64,000 bases of DNA, from positions 1 to 64,000 of the forward strand of contig NZ_QXEC01000030.1 in the NCBI RefSeq assembly GCF_003583405.1, written 5' to 3'. Origin of the DNA: Micromonospora radicis (GTDB lineage Bacteria; Actinomycetota; Actinomycetes; Mycobacteriales; Micromonosporaceae). Positions 36,934-46,415 of the stretch are shown here, piece by piece; the first letter of the stretch is position 1; each line of letters starts with the position of its first letter. A program made the translations under genes and the position numbers. Under the pieces are notes generated by a model, which made no database searches, was not told where the DNA came from, and saw only the letters and a list, made by a program, of their open reading frames with translations.

Positions 36934-37554
36934 TCATCGCGTGCTCGTCGGGCCCAGCCGGAACTCGTCGCCGTGCATCTGGTGCCGCTCCGCCTGGATC
37001 TCGTACGCACCGTCGCCCTCACCGACGACCTCCCCGTCGGCCCAGTCGGGCTGCTGCTCCCGCGCGTCCGTCGTCGGGCAGGAGTCCATGCCCTGGTAGG
37101 GGCTCGCGGTCTCGAGATTCCTGATCTCCGCGGGGATCGCCTCCTCGGCCGGGTCGCCCTCCTCCTGCCACCGGCCGCTGAGCGTCTCCTGGCCGTCCAC
37201 CCCGTGGAAGGCGTTGTAGACGTCGTCGTTGGTGGCCTCGGCCAGGGCGTCGCCCATCAGGTACTCGGCGGAGATGGAGGTGGCCGCGACGCTGAGCGCG
37301 GTCAGTCCCTTGATCACGTCGGCCATCAGGTGGGACACGGCCAGCCGGCTCTCGTCGTGCCGGACCCGGAAGAAGGCCGCCTCCTTCATGTCACCCTCAC
37401 CGAACGGCGCCTGCACGGTCAGCATCGGCCGGAGACCGTTCTCGTAGCTGGGCTGGAAGTTGGTTTCCAACTCCTTCCGGACGGCCTGCGCGAAGTCCTG
37501 CAACTGATCGACGTCGACGTCAACGTTCTCGTCGACGAGCCACTCACCACCCAC
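36934..37554 (-). CDS. T7SS-associated helical protein
   Basis: A 206-aa acidic protein. The first 120 residues form long amphipathic helices (DVDVDQLQDFAQAVRKELET, ESRLAVSHLMADVIKGLTAL) as in ESX-secretion-associated proteins; the rest is acidic and probably disordered. The GTG at 37554 has GGGGGAG 5 nt upstream. It sits immediately upstream of the Pro-rich WXG100-like gene and is probably its partner or chaperone. The family is not certain. Confidence 0.6.
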   Translation of the reverse strand: MGGEWLVDENVDVDVDQLQDFAQAVRKELETNFQPSYENGLRPMLTVQAPFGEGDMKEAAFFRVRHDESRLAVSHLMADVIKGLTALSVAATSISAEYLMGDALAEATNDDVYNAFHGVDGQETLSGRWQEEGDPAEEAIPAEIRNLETASPYQGMDSCPTTDAREQQPDWADGEVVGEGDGAYEIQAERHQMHGDEFRLGPTSTR

Positions 37555-37683
37555 GACAACTCCCCCGTTCGCTCAACCGGTGCCGGCGCGACCACCCGTC
37601 GCCACGCAGCGCGGAGCGCACCGCCACCCATCGAGAGTCCACTCTGGCCGACGGTAGGCCGGTCGGGCAACCCCGTACGCTGC

Positions 37684-40600
37684 TCACGACCGGGGCGGAA
37701 GGTTCACCAACTGCACCAGACGGGTGCCGCCGCGCCGCGACACCAGCCAACCCCGACCCGGCGGCAGCGGCCCCGGCCGAACGGTGCCGAGCAGTACCCC
37801 CTCGTCCCGGTTGCCGGACATCACGATGCCCGGCGTGCTGATCTCCCGCAGCCGCATGAGCACCGGCTCGTAGAGGGCCCGGCTCGCACCGCCGGTGCGG
37901 CGGGCGATGACCAGGTGCAGGCCGATGTCCCGGGCCTGCGGCAGGAACTCCAGCAGCGGAGTCAGCGGATTGCTGCCCGCACCGGCGACCAGGTCGTAGT
38001 CGTCCACCAGCACGTACAGGTCGGGGCCCTTCCACCAGTCGCGGGCGCGCAACCGTTCCGCCTTGATGTCGGCCGGGGGCAGCCGGTCCCGCATCACCGC
38101 CGCCACCTCGGCCACGATGCTCTCGGTGACCTGTGCCGTCGAGCCGTACCCGATCAGGTGCGGCGTGTCGATGTCGCCGAGCAGGCTCCGCCGGTAGTCC
38201 ACGATGACCAGCCGAGCCTCGGTCAGCTCGTGCCGGTCGACGATCGTCTGCGCCAGCGCCCGCAGGAAGGTGCTCTTACCGGTCTCGCCGTCGCCGAAGA
38301 GGATGAAGTGCGGGTCGGCGGCGAAGTCCAGCTGCACCGGCTGCAGGTCGACCTCGGCGATGCCGATCGGGACGCCGGGACGTCCGGTGCTCGGCAGACT
38401 GCCGTACGGCACGCTCGGTGGGAGCAGCCGGATCGGCGGCGCGCCCGGCCCCTGCCAGGCGGCGGCCAGGTCGGTGACCAGCTTCCGGGCCCCCTCCGGC
38501 AGGGTCTGCGCCTCCTGGGCGCCGTCCGCGCGGGGCAGCGCCGCCAGGAACTGCTGCCCGTCTGGCGTGATGCCGCGGCCGGGTGACCGCTCCGGCACGT
38601 TCATCGCCGCCCGGCGGTCCAGGTTGGAGTCGCCCGCGTCGGCCAGCCACAGTTCCAGCCGGGTGCCGAAGACGTCGCGGATGGCCGGGCGCAGGTCCAT
38701 CCACCGCCCGGCGGTGACGATCAGGTGGATGCCGAAGGAGAGGCCGCGGTTCGCGATGTCGTTGATGGTCGGCTCGAGATCCTCGAACTCGGCGCGCAAC
38801 GTCGCCCAGCCGTCGATGACCAGGAACACGTCCCCGAACGGGTCGTCGTCGTGCTGGCCGTGCCGGCGGGCCCGCCGGTACTCGGCCATCGAGTCGACAC
38901 CGCGCTCGGCGAACCGGCGCTCCCGCTCGCCCATCAACAGCTGCAGTTCGGCGACGGTACGCCGGACCAGCCCGGCGTCGAGCCGGGTCGCCACCGAACC
39001 GACGTGCGGCAGGTCGCGCAGCGACGACAGCGCGCTGCTGCCCAGGTCGAGGCAGTACACCTGGGCCTCGCGGGGGGTGTGGGTCAGCGCCAGCGAGGTG
39101 ACCACGGTCCGCAGCAGGGTGCTCTTGCCGCTCTGCGGCCCGCCGACGATCACCCCGTGCCCGGCCGCACCGGCCAGGTCGAACCAGAGCACGTCGCGGC
39201 GCTGGTCGAAGGGCTTGTCGACGATGCCGACCGCCACCTGCAACTCGCCTAGCAGACCGGCGTGTGCCACGGTCACCCCACGGGTCGGGTCGGCGGTCAG
39301 CGGCGGCAGCAACTGGTCCAGCGTCGGCGGTTCGGCCAGCGGTGGCAGCCACACCTGGTGTGCCGGTTTACCTCGGCCGACGAGCCGTCCCACCAGGATG
39401 TCGAGCACGCTCTCGCCGACCCCGTCGGTCGGTTCCGGCACCTCCTGCGGCGCCGGGGTACGGGTCACCGGCGGGGCCACGTACGTGGTGCTGTACTCGC
39501 GTACCCGGTCCTCCCCGTCGCCCGCCGCCACCGCCGCGGCGGTCTTGCTCCGGTAGGCGCCGGAGACGTACGCGGCCTTGAAGCGCACCAGCGGTTCGGT
39601 GCCGAAGCGTAGGTAACCGTGGCCGGGCGACCGGGGCAGCTCGTACGCGTCGGTGGCGCCCAGCACCACCCGGGACTCCATCGCCGAGAAGGTCCGCAGA
39701 CCCACCCGGTACGACAGGTGGGTGTCCAGCCCGCGCAGTCGCCCCTCCTCCAACCGCTGCGAGGCGAGCAGCAGGTGCACCCCGAGCGACCGGCCCACCC
39801 GGCCGATCTGCACGAACATGTCGATGAAGTCGGGCTTCGCGGTGAGCAGCTCGGAGAACTCGTCACAGATGATCAGCAGGCTCGGCAGCGGTGACAGCGG
39901 GGCACCCGCGGTGCGCGCCTTCTCGTAGTCGCGCTGCGAGGCGTAGTTGCCCGCCGAGCGCAGCAGCTCCTGGCGGCGGACCAGCTCACCGTTGATGGCG
40001 TCGGTCATCCGGTCCACCAGCGGCAGTTCGTCGGCCAGGTTGGTGATCACCGCGCTGGTGTGCGGCAACCCGTCCAACCGGGTGAAGGTGGCGCCGCCCT
40101 TGAAGTCGACGAGCACGAAGTTGAGGCTCTCCGACGAGTGCGTGGCGGCCAGCGCCAACACGAGGGTGCGCAGCAGCTCGGACTTGCCGGACCCGGTAGC
40201 CCCGATCAGCAGCCCGTGCGGGCCCATGCCGTCCTGCGCCGACTCCTTCAGGTCCAGCTCCACCGGGGCACCGTCGGCGCCCACCCCGATCGGCACCCGC
40301 AGCCGGTCCCGGTTGGGCCGGGGCTGCCAGGCGCGGTCGACGTCGAACTCGTACGGGTCACCGATGTCGAGCAGCTCGGCCAGGCCCAGCTCGGCGGTGA
40401 ACGGGCTGTCACCACCGCCGCCCCGGGACGCGGCCGACAGCCGCAACGGGGCCAGCTGCATGGCCAACGCCTCGATCTCGGCGACCCGACACTCGTCAGC
40501 GCGGCCGATCTCCGCCGGGCCGTCCACGGTCATGCTGTGCAGCTGCCGGTCAGCCGTCACGTCGAGCACCAGCCGGGCCCGGTCCAGCAGCCGGGGCGCC

Positions 40601-41649
40601 GGGGTGGACAGGTCGAGCAGGGTGACGCCCTCCACGCCACCGTCGGTCATCAGGTGGTCCGACCCGGCAATGTCGCCGCCGTCGATCACCACCAGCACGT
40701 GCGGGCCGCCGACGTGCGTCGCGCCGCCGCTGGCGTTGAACCTCGGGCGGCTGGCCAGCACGTCGTCGAGCATCGCCTCCAGCCCGGTCACCGAGGACGC
40801 CACCAGTCGCAGCTGGCCGAGCGCATCGGTACGGCTCGGGTGAAGCGCGTGCGGCAGCCACTTCGTCCACTCCCAGGCGGCCCGCCGATCCGCGGAGACG
40901 CAGACGGCGACGAGCATGTCGTCGGGGGCGTGGAACGCGGTGGCCTGGGCCAGTACGGCCCGGACCAGGCCACGGGCGGCGTCGAGGTCGCCGCGCAGGT
41001 GCACCCGGGCGAACCCGTTCAACGCCATGGTCACCGGCAGGTCCGGCACCTCGCCGTAGGTGGTGAGGAACCGGCGCAGGGCCAGTGCGCACATCGGTTC
41101 GAGCTTCTCCAGCGTCGTCGCGGGCGGCGGCACCAGCGGAGTGGCGAGTTCCTGTGGGCCGAGTCCGATCCGCACGGTGGCGAAGTCCACGTCACCGCGA
41201 CGACGCTCCCACAGTCGCGGTCCGAGCGGCAGGGACCACAGGACGTCCGGATCCGGGTGCCGGTAGAACGCGGCCTCGCGCTGCTTGCGGACCGTCTTGA
41301 GCACCCGGCGGCGCTGCCGCGACAGGTGCGTCATGTACTCCCGACGCCGCTGCAACATCTCCTGCTTGCTCGGGCCGCCCGAGTTGTTGGTCAGCTGGGA
41401 CCCGAGCATGCCGATGGCGGAGAGTCCGAACAGGCCGCCGGTGACGTAGCCGAGCGTCGAACCGCCCCGACCGGCGAACATCAGCGCCATCGCGAAGGAG
41501 CCGGCGAGCATCGGCAGCATCATCATCATCTGCCCCCAGCCCTTGCCGCTGGGCGCGGGTACCTCGGGCGGCGCCTCCAACAGCACCTCGCCGGAGGGAT
41601 ACTCCGGCTCCGGCTGTCGGGCGGGTCGCTTGACGACCATCGTGCTCAC
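37684..41649 (-). CDS. eccC: type VII secretion ATPase EccC (three FtsK/SpoIIIE domains)
   Basis: The 1321-aa motor of the T7SS. Two membrane helices lie near residues 38-90 (MMMMLPMLAGSFAMALMFAG, TLGYVTGGLFGLSAIGMLGS). Three ATPase domains have Walker A motifs GATGSGKSE (about 480), GGPQSGKST (about 838) and GDGETGKST (about 1121). The first has a full Walker B (SLLIICDEFSELL), while the second reads FLVIDGWATL and the third VLVDDYDLV, so only domain 1 looks fully competent, as is known for EccC. Start GTG 41649 has GGAGG 8 nt upstream; a further upstream in-frame start is not supported. It is divergent from eccD. Confidence 0.93.
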   Translation of the reverse strand: MSTMVVKRPARQPEPEYPSGEVLLEAPPEVPAPSGKGWGQMMMMLPMLAGSFAMALMFAGRGGSTLGYVTGGLFGLSAIGMLGSQLTNNSGGPSKQEMLQRRREYMTHLSRQRRRVLKTVRKQREAAFYRHPDPDVLWSLPLGPRLWERRRGDVDFATVRIGLGPQELATPLVPPPATTLEKLEPMCALALRRFLTTYGEVPDLPVTMALNGFARVHLRGDLDAARGLVRAVLAQATAFHAPDDMLVAVCVSADRRAAWEWTKWLPHALHPSRTDALGQLRLVASSVTGLEAMLDDVLASRPRFNASGGATHVGGPHVLVVIDGGDIAGSDHLMTDGGVEGVTLLDLSTPAPRLLDRARLVLDVTADRQLHSMTVDGPAEIGRADECRVAEIEALAMQLAPLRLSAASRGGGGDSPFTAELGLAELLDIGDPYEFDVDRAWQPRPNRDRLRVPIGVGADGAPVELDLKESAQDGMGPHGLLIGATGSGKSELLRTLVLALAATHSSESLNFVLVDFKGGATFTRLDGLPHTSAVITNLADELPLVDRMTDAINGELVRRQELLRSAGNYASQRDYEKARTAGAPLSPLPSLLIICDEFSELLTAKPDFIDMFVQIGRVGRSLGVHLLLASQRLEEGRLRGLDTHLSYRVGLRTFSAMESRVVLGATDAYELPRSPGHGYLRFGTEPLVRFKAAYVSGAYRSKTAAAVAAGDGEDRVREYSTTYVAPPVTRTPAPQEVPEPTDGVGESVLDILVGRLVGRGKPAHQVWLPPLAEPPTLDQLLPPLTADPTRGVTVAHAGLLGELQVAVGIVDKPFDQRRDVLWFDLAGAAGHGVIVGGPQSGKSTLLRTVVTSLALTHTPREAQVYCLDLGSSALSSLRDLPHVGSVATRLDAGLVRRTVAELQLLMGERERRFAERGVDSMAEYRRARRHGQHDDDPFGDVFLVIDGWATLRAEFEDLEPTINDIANRGLSFGIHLIVTAGRWMDLRPAIRDVFGTRLELWLADAGDSNLDRRAAMNVPERSPGRGITPDGQQFLAALPRADGAQEAQTLPEGARKLVTDLAAAWQGPGAPPIRLLPPSVPYGSLPSTGRPGVPIGIAEVDLQPVQLDFAADPHFILFGDGETGKSTFLRALAQTIVDRHELTEARLVIVDYRRSLLGDIDTPHLIGYGSTAQVTESIVAEVAAVMRDRLPPADIKAERLRARDWWKGPDLYVLVDDYDLVAGAGSNPLTPLLEFLPQARDIGLHLVIARRTGGASRALYEPVLMRLREISTPGIVMSGNRDEGVLLGTVRPGPLPPGRGWLVSRRGGTRLVQLVNLPPRS

Positions 41650-41819
41650 GTGACAGACCTCCGTTGCCTCTCGTGGGCGTGGCAAGCACGCCCGGCACCC
41701 CCGCACGCTCGGCCGCCGCGGTGAACCGGCACCCGCGTCACCGGCACATGGTAGGTAGCCTTCTCCCGTCAGGACAGCCGCGGGCCGCTCGGCCCGCTCC
41801 TCGTACCGAGGGGTCGTCA

Positions 41820-43208
41820 GTGGTCACCCAGGCCGGAACCGGACTCGCGCGCATCGTGATCGTCGCCCCAAACCGGCGGCTGGATCTCGCGCTACCCGAG
41901 CATCTGCCGCTCGTCGGGCTGCTGCCCGCCGTGCTGCGCCAGGCCGACGAGGAGCCGTCGGACGGCACCACGCACGGCGGGTGGATGCTGCGCCGTACCG
42001 ACGGCAGCACCGTCGACCTGACCCGTACGCTCGCCGCGCACAACGTCCGCGACGGCGAGACCCTGCACCTGGTGCCACGCCGTACGGAGTGGCCCGAGCT
42101 GGCCTACGACGACCTGATGGAGGCGGTGGCCGACGGCGCCCGCCGACGCGGGGTGGCCTGGACCCCGTTCGCGACCCGGTTGACCGGCCTGATCGTGGCC
42201 GGGGTGTTGCTGCTGCTCGGGCTGGTCGTGATCGTGACCTCCGCGGAGCCGGGCTGGCTGGGCGGTGCGGTCGCCCTCGGCGTCGCCGCCCTGCTGCTGC
42301 TCTGCGGGATCGTGCTGTCCCGGGCGATGGCCGACTCGCTCGCCGGTGCGGTCGTCGCCGCGGCCGGCCTGCCGTACGCCTTCGTCGGCGGCGTGCTGGT
42401 GATCGGCACGGGCGAGTCGGTGTGGGCGCTGGGCGCGCCGCACATCCTGCTCGGCTCGGCGGTCCTGCTCCTCTCCGGGCTGCTCGGACTGCTCGGGGTG
42501 GGTGACGCGACCCGGGTCTTCGTGGCGGCCGTCTTCGTCGGCTTCTGGGGCATGGTGGGCGGGTTGCTCGCCCTCGGTTCGATGGACGCCGCCCAGGGCA
42601 CGGCCGTCGTGGTCAGCGCGGTGGCGTTGTTGCTGCCGGCGATGCCGGTGCTCTCCGTCCGGTTCGGCAAGATGCCGATGCCGGCGCTGCCGCGTACCGC
42701 CGAGGATCTTCTGCGCGACGAACCGCAGCCGAAGCGCGAGGTGATCTACCAGGCCACCGCCCGGGCCGACGAGGTGCTCACCGGCATGATCTTCGGGGCC
42801 TTCCTGGTCACCGTCGGGTGTCTGGTCGTGCTCACCGCCACCGGCACCCGCTCCGCGCTGCTGCTGGCCGGGGTGATCTCGTTGGGCTACCTGTTGCGGG
42901 CCCGGCTGGTGTCGACCGTCCGGCACCGGGTGCCGCTGCTCGCCGTCGGTCTGGTGGGACTGGGCCTGCTGCCGCTGGTGGGTGCCGCCGACGCGTCGAC
43001 CGCCGCCCGGGTGCTGGCCGTACTGCCGGTGGCTCTGGTCGCGGCCGGGCTCTCGGCCGGCGCCGGACTCGCCTACAGCCGGCGTGCCCCGTCCCCCCGG
43101 CTGGCCCGGCTGGGCGACATCTGCGACATCCTGCTCCAGCTCGCCGTCGTGCCGGTGGCCTGCAGCGTGCTGGGCCTGTACGCGTTCATGCGGGCGATCA
43201 ACGGCTGA
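41820..43208 (+). CDS. eccD: type VII secretion channel protein EccD
   Basis: A 462-aa protein. Residues 1-95 form the ubiquitin-like (YukD) domain (RIVIVAPNRRLDLALPEHLP, HNVRDGETLHLVP), followed by eleven hydrophobic helices that form the membrane pore. GTG at 41820 was selected because the ubiquitin-like domain begins there and a GAGGGG lies about 9 nt upstream. It is divergent from eccC and convergent with the Imm35-SUKH-3 gene. Confidence 0.9.
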   Translation: MVTQAGTGLARIVIVAPNRRLDLALPEHLPLVGLLPAVLRQADEEPSDGTTHGGWMLRRTDGSTVDLTRTLAAHNVRDGETLHLVPRRTEWPELAYDDLMEAVADGARRRGVAWTPFATRLTGLIVAGVLLLLGLVVIVTSAEPGWLGGAVALGVAALLLLCGIVLSRAMADSLAGAVVAAAGLPYAFVGGVLVIGTGESVWALGAPHILLGSAVLLLSGLLGLLGVGDATRVFVAAVFVGFWGMVGGLLALGSMDAAQGTAVVVSAVALLLPAMPVLSVRFGKMPMPALPRTAEDLLRDEPQPKREVIYQATARADEVLTGMIFGAFLVTVGCLVVLTATGTRSALLLAGVISLGYLLRARLVSTVRHRVPLLAVGLVGLGLLPLVGAADASTAARVLAVLPVALVAAGLSAGAGLAYSRRAPSPRLARLGDICDILLQLAVVPVACSVLGLYAFMRAING

Positions 43209-43217
43209 CCGGCGGGT

Positions 43218-43964
43218 TCACCAGTCGAGGTCGCTCGCATCGGTCATCTCGTCGCCCCGGATCAGGCTGACGATGGCGGAGTCGAGGTCCGGCCCGACGA
43301 AGAAGTCGTCGGCCCAGTGCAGCATGAAGACCCGCCCCTGCGCGTCGATCACCAGCTCGGACGGGCCGTCCTCGTTGTTGCCGAGCGGGTAGACCGGGTT
43401 GCCGTACTCCTCGGCGAAGATTCGTGCCGACTCCGCCAGTACCCCGCCCCGGGTCGGATGGATGTAGCTGGTGAAGCCGCCACCGAGCCGGCCGCTGTTG
43501 CCGAACTGCGGCAGGACCAGGCCACCGAACTCGTTGAGCGCGGCCCGCGCCATCGGCGGACAGTCCAGGCCCGCCAGGTCCTTGGCGAAACGGACCATCC
43601 AGTGGTCGACCGCTGAGGTGACATCGCGGCCGGGGAACCAACCGGCCGACTCCAGAACGTGGCGCGCCTCGGGCGGGAACCGGCCCTCGGCAGCACGCCG
43701 TCGCGCGTACCGCTCAGCGATCATCTGTTCGGGCAGTGACGGCCACTGGGACACCTCGCCGGTCTTCCGGTCGATGACTGCACGCGGGTAGCCCGTGGCC
43801 GGCGGCGGCGCCGGGGGCCCGTCGGTGACCGCGGGCGCCGGTTCGGCTCGCCAGGCCACGTAGCCGAGGTCGAACTCGTGCAGGAAGATCTCCGGCGTCG
43901 ACCCGGCGCCGCCGGCGTCGGCCCACCGGCGGGCGATCGCCAGGGCGTCGTCGCGACTGATCAT
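43218..43964 (-). CDS. YrhB/Imm35-like domain fused to SUKH-3 immunity domain
   Basis: A 248-aa cytosolic protein. Residues 1-95 align with the two Imm35-like proteins in the toxin array (FDLGYVAW with FEFGWAAQ; AVIDRKTGEV and SLPEQMIAERYARRR with FIIDQTGVV and SLPPPLIIKRYAAAR). Residues about 95-248 are SUKH-3 (PEARHVLESAGWFPGRDV, ALNEFGGLVL, GRVFMLHWADDFFVG). It sits between eccD and eccB. It probably gives immunity to both papain-fold and deaminase-type toxins, judging from the domain pair. Confidence 0.8.
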   Translation of the reverse strand: MISRDDALAIARRWADAGGAGSTPEIFLHEFDLGYVAWRAEPAPAVTDGPPAPPPATGYPRAVIDRKTGEVSQWPSLPEQMIAERYARRRAAEGRFPPEARHVLESAGWFPGRDVTSAVDHWMVRFAKDLAGLDCPPMARAALNEFGGLVLPQFGNSGRLGGGFTSYIHPTRGGVLAESARIFAEEYGNPVYPLGNNEDGPSELVIDAQGRVFMLHWADDFFVGPDLDSAIVSLIRGDEMTDASDLDW

Positions 43965-44105
43965 CCTCGGGCTCCTCGGGCTGCCGGCGTCGGCGTCGAC
44001 GGTCGGGCCCGGGTGCGGGCACCGGCTGAGCCGACGTCGTGCCTATGGTAGGCACCGCGGTCCGGCGGTGGTGGCCGTGCCGGCGTACGCCAGGGGGAGG
44101 GTGCC

Positions 44106-45533
44106 ATGCCGTCGCGGCGGGACCAGGTCCAGTCGTACCAGTTCTTCGTCCAGCGGATGACCTCCGCGTTGGTGGCGCGGGAACCCGACCCGGAGGCGGC
44201 GCCGTTCCGCCGCCTCGGCGGTGCCGGCTTCGCCAGCGTGATGGTGGCGGTGCTCTGCCTGGCTGCGGTCGGTGTCTACGGGCTGCTGCGACCCGGCGGC
44301 GCGACGAGGTGGAAGGACGGCGCCGCGGTCGTGGTGGAGAAGGAGACCGGCACCCGGTACCTGTACCGGGACGGCCGGCTGCATCCGGTGGTCAACTACG
44401 CCTCCGCCCTGCTGGCCCTGGAGGCGGCCGCCCCGACCGTCTCGGTCTCCCGCAACTCGCTGGTCGGTATCCCGCGCGGCCCCCGGATCGGCATCCCGAA
44501 CGCGCCGGACGCGCTGCCGGCGCCGAACCGGATCCTCGATGGCCCGTGGACCCTGTGCACCCAACCGGCCCGGGACGCGGCCGGGGGCGTGGTCGCCACC
44601 ACCGTGCTCACCGTAGGCCGGGCACCGAGTGGTGGCCGGGAGCCCGGTGACGCCGCCCTGCTGGTACGCGATCGCAAGACCAAGCGGCTGCACCTGGTCT
44701 GGCGCGACCACCGGTACGAGATCCGCAACGAGAAGGTCGTACTGGAGGGGCTCGTGATGAGCGCCGAGCCGGTGGTGGAGGTCGGTGGGGCGTGGCTGAA
44801 CGCGTTGCCCGCCGGTGAACCGATCACCCCGCGTCGGCTGGCCGACCGGGGCGGCATCTCGACCGCGTTGCCGGACGCCCGGATCGGTCAGGTGTTCGTG
44901 GTGAAGAGCCAGAACGACAGCCGTCAGTACTACCTCGCCGACCGGGAGCGGCTGGTGCCGATCACGCCGGTGCAGGCGGACGTGCTACTCGCCGACGGGG
45001 AGACCCAGGCCGCGTATCCGGACGGGGTGAAGCCGGTCCCGGTCGAACTCGCCGCCGGTACGGCCGCCGCCGCGCCGAAGGCGTCGGCACCGGGGCAGGG
45101 GCGGCACCGGGCACCGGAACAGCGGCCCGAGATCGCCCGGTTGGCCGGGAACAATCCGGCGGTGTGCGCCGCGTACCGGCCGGGCGAGGACGAGCCGACG
45201 GTGTTGCTGGACGCGCAGGTCCAGCCGGTACGCGAGCCGGTGCGGACCGGCGAGCAGACCGGCGACGGCGTCCCGTTGGCCGACCGGATCGTCATCGAGC
45301 CCGGCTACGGCGTCCTGGTCGAGGCGGTGTCCTCACCAGACCAGGAGAGCGGCACCCTCAACCTGGTCACCGACCTGGGCTACCGCTATCCGCTGGCCGC
45401 CGAGGCGGTGCCGGCGATGCTCGGCTACGCCGAGGTTCGTCCGGTACGTCTCCCGGCCGGCCTGGTGGTCCGGCTGCCCGCCGGGCCGGTGCTCGACTCG
45501 AGTACCGCCAAACTCTCCCTCGACCCGGAGTGA
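44106..45533 (+). CDS. eccB: type VII secretion protein EccB
   Basis: A 475-aa core component with a short cytosolic N-terminus carrying the conserved SRRDQVQSYQFFVQRMTSAL, one membrane helix (about 40-60: FASVMVAVLCLAAVGVYGLL) and a large extracytoplasmic domain with repeated RY/HPVVNYASA- and YPLAAEAVPAMLGY-type elements. Two cysteines (LCTQ, AVCAAY) may form a disulfide. ATG at 44106. It precedes the two WXG100 genes. Confidence 0.92.
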   Translation: MPSRRDQVQSYQFFVQRMTSALVAREPDPEAAPFRRLGGAGFASVMVAVLCLAAVGVYGLLRPGGATRWKDGAAVVVEKETGTRYLYRDGRLHPVVNYASALLALEAAAPTVSVSRNSLVGIPRGPRIGIPNAPDALPAPNRILDGPWTLCTQPARDAAGGVVATTVLTVGRAPSGGREPGDAALLVRDRKTKRLHLVWRDHRYEIRNEKVVLEGLVMSAEPVVEVGGAWLNALPAGEPITPRRLADRGGISTALPDARIGQVFVVKSQNDSRQYYLADRERLVPITPVQADVLLADGETQAAYPDGVKPVPVELAAGTAAAAPKASAPGQGRHRAPEQRPEIARLAGNNPAVCAAYRPGEDEPTVLLDAQVQPVREPVRTGEQTGDGVPLADRIVIEPGYGVLVEAVSSPDQESGTLNLVTDLGYRYPLAAEAVPAMLGYAEVRPVRLPAGLVVRLPAGPVLDSSTAKLSLDPE

Positions 45534-45689
45534 CCGAACGGCCACAATGGAGCCGGACGGGTCGGCGGGCGGGATAGCGCAGGTTGGATGCGACCCGTTA
45601 CCGTTCGAACGACGGGGTGCGTAAGCGCCGACTACAGGTCGCCGCCAGGGACGTGGGGCGATCCAACGAGGACGGGGGTGACTTCCGCC

Positions 45690-46019
45690 ATGTCGATGCG
45701 TACCGACACCGGCTTGATGCTGAAGACCGAGGGTGACGTCGATGCCGTCGCCGATCGGCTCACCGGCAATCTCAACTCGCTGATGGACCAGCTCGCACCG
45801 CTCTACGACCAGTGGAAGGGTGCCGGCGCGGGCTCCTTCCAGCAGGTTCGTGAGCGGTTCGACCAGGACATGGCCCGGCTCAACGTCGCACTGCGGGCGA
45901 TCGCCGAGGCTGTCGGCTCGGCCGGTAAGGACTACGACGTCAGCGACGAGGAGATCCGGTCCGACATGGACAGCGCCGGTGCGACCGCCGGTCAGATCAC
46001 CGCGGCGTTGAAGCTCTGA
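45690..46019 (+). CDS. WXG100 (ESAT-6-like) protein, copy A
   Basis: A 109-aa four-helix-hairpin protein with the WxG turn in YDQWKGAGAGSF and long helices on both sides. It is a secreted T7SS substrate and forms a dimer with the next gene product, from which it is separated by 13 nt. ATG at 45690 was chosen; an in-frame GTG at 45678 with a GAGG site is an alternative that adds four residues. The 156 nt before it probably hold the promoter. Confidence 0.87.
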   Translation: MSMRTDTGLMLKTEGDVDAVADRLTGNLNSLMDQLAPLYDQWKGAGAGSFQQVRERFDQDMARLNVALRAIAEAVGSAGKDYDVSDEEIRSDMDSAGATAGQITAALKL

Positions 46020-46032
46020 CGGGGGGATTCAG

Positions 46033-46320
46033 ATGGAGATTCGCTACAACTTCGCCGGTCTGAACGCGGCGGCGGACAGCTGCGGCAGTTCGTCCCGGAA
46101 CATGACCAGCGAGCTGGAAGGGCTCAAGACCGGCATCGCTCCGCTGCTGGCCACCTGGGACGGTGACGCCCGTGAGGCGTACTTCCAGCGTCAGCGCGAG
46201 TGGGAGTCGGCCGCCAACGACCTGCGTGACCTGCTCGGCCGGATCGAGCGGGCGCTACGCGAGTCGGCGGCCAAGATGCAGGCCCGTGAGTCGGCGAACC
46301 GGGCCAAGTTCGGCGGCTGA
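46033..46320 (+). CDS. WXG100 (ESAT-6-like) protein, copy B
   Basis: A 95-aa partner of the preceding protein. The turn motif is LLATWDGDAREAYF, followed by a C-terminal helix ending in a YxxxD/E-like region (AYFQRQREWESA is the start of helix 2). Length and order match EsxA/EsxB pairs. It is likely secreted as a heterodimer and needed for co-secretion of larger substrates. Confidence 0.88.
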   Translation: MEIRYNFAGLNAAADSCGSSSRNMTSELEGLKTGIAPLLATWDGDAREAYFQRQREWESAANDLRDLLGRIERALRESAAKMQARESANRAKFGG

Positions 46321-46337
46321 GCCGCCCCGTACCACCC

Positions 46338-46364
46338 GATGGCCCGGCCGACCGCCGGGCCATC
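46338..46364. terminator. stem-loop after the WXG100 pair
   Basis: A 10-nt perfect stem GATGGCCCGG / CCGGGCCATC (46338-46347, 46355-46364) with a 7-nt loop lies between the convergent WXG100 and second mycosin genes. Confidence 0.7.
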
Positions 46365-46415
46365 GTCGTCGCTACCGCCGTCCGGCGCCGGGCCACGCCC
46401 GGTTGCCGGTCGAGG

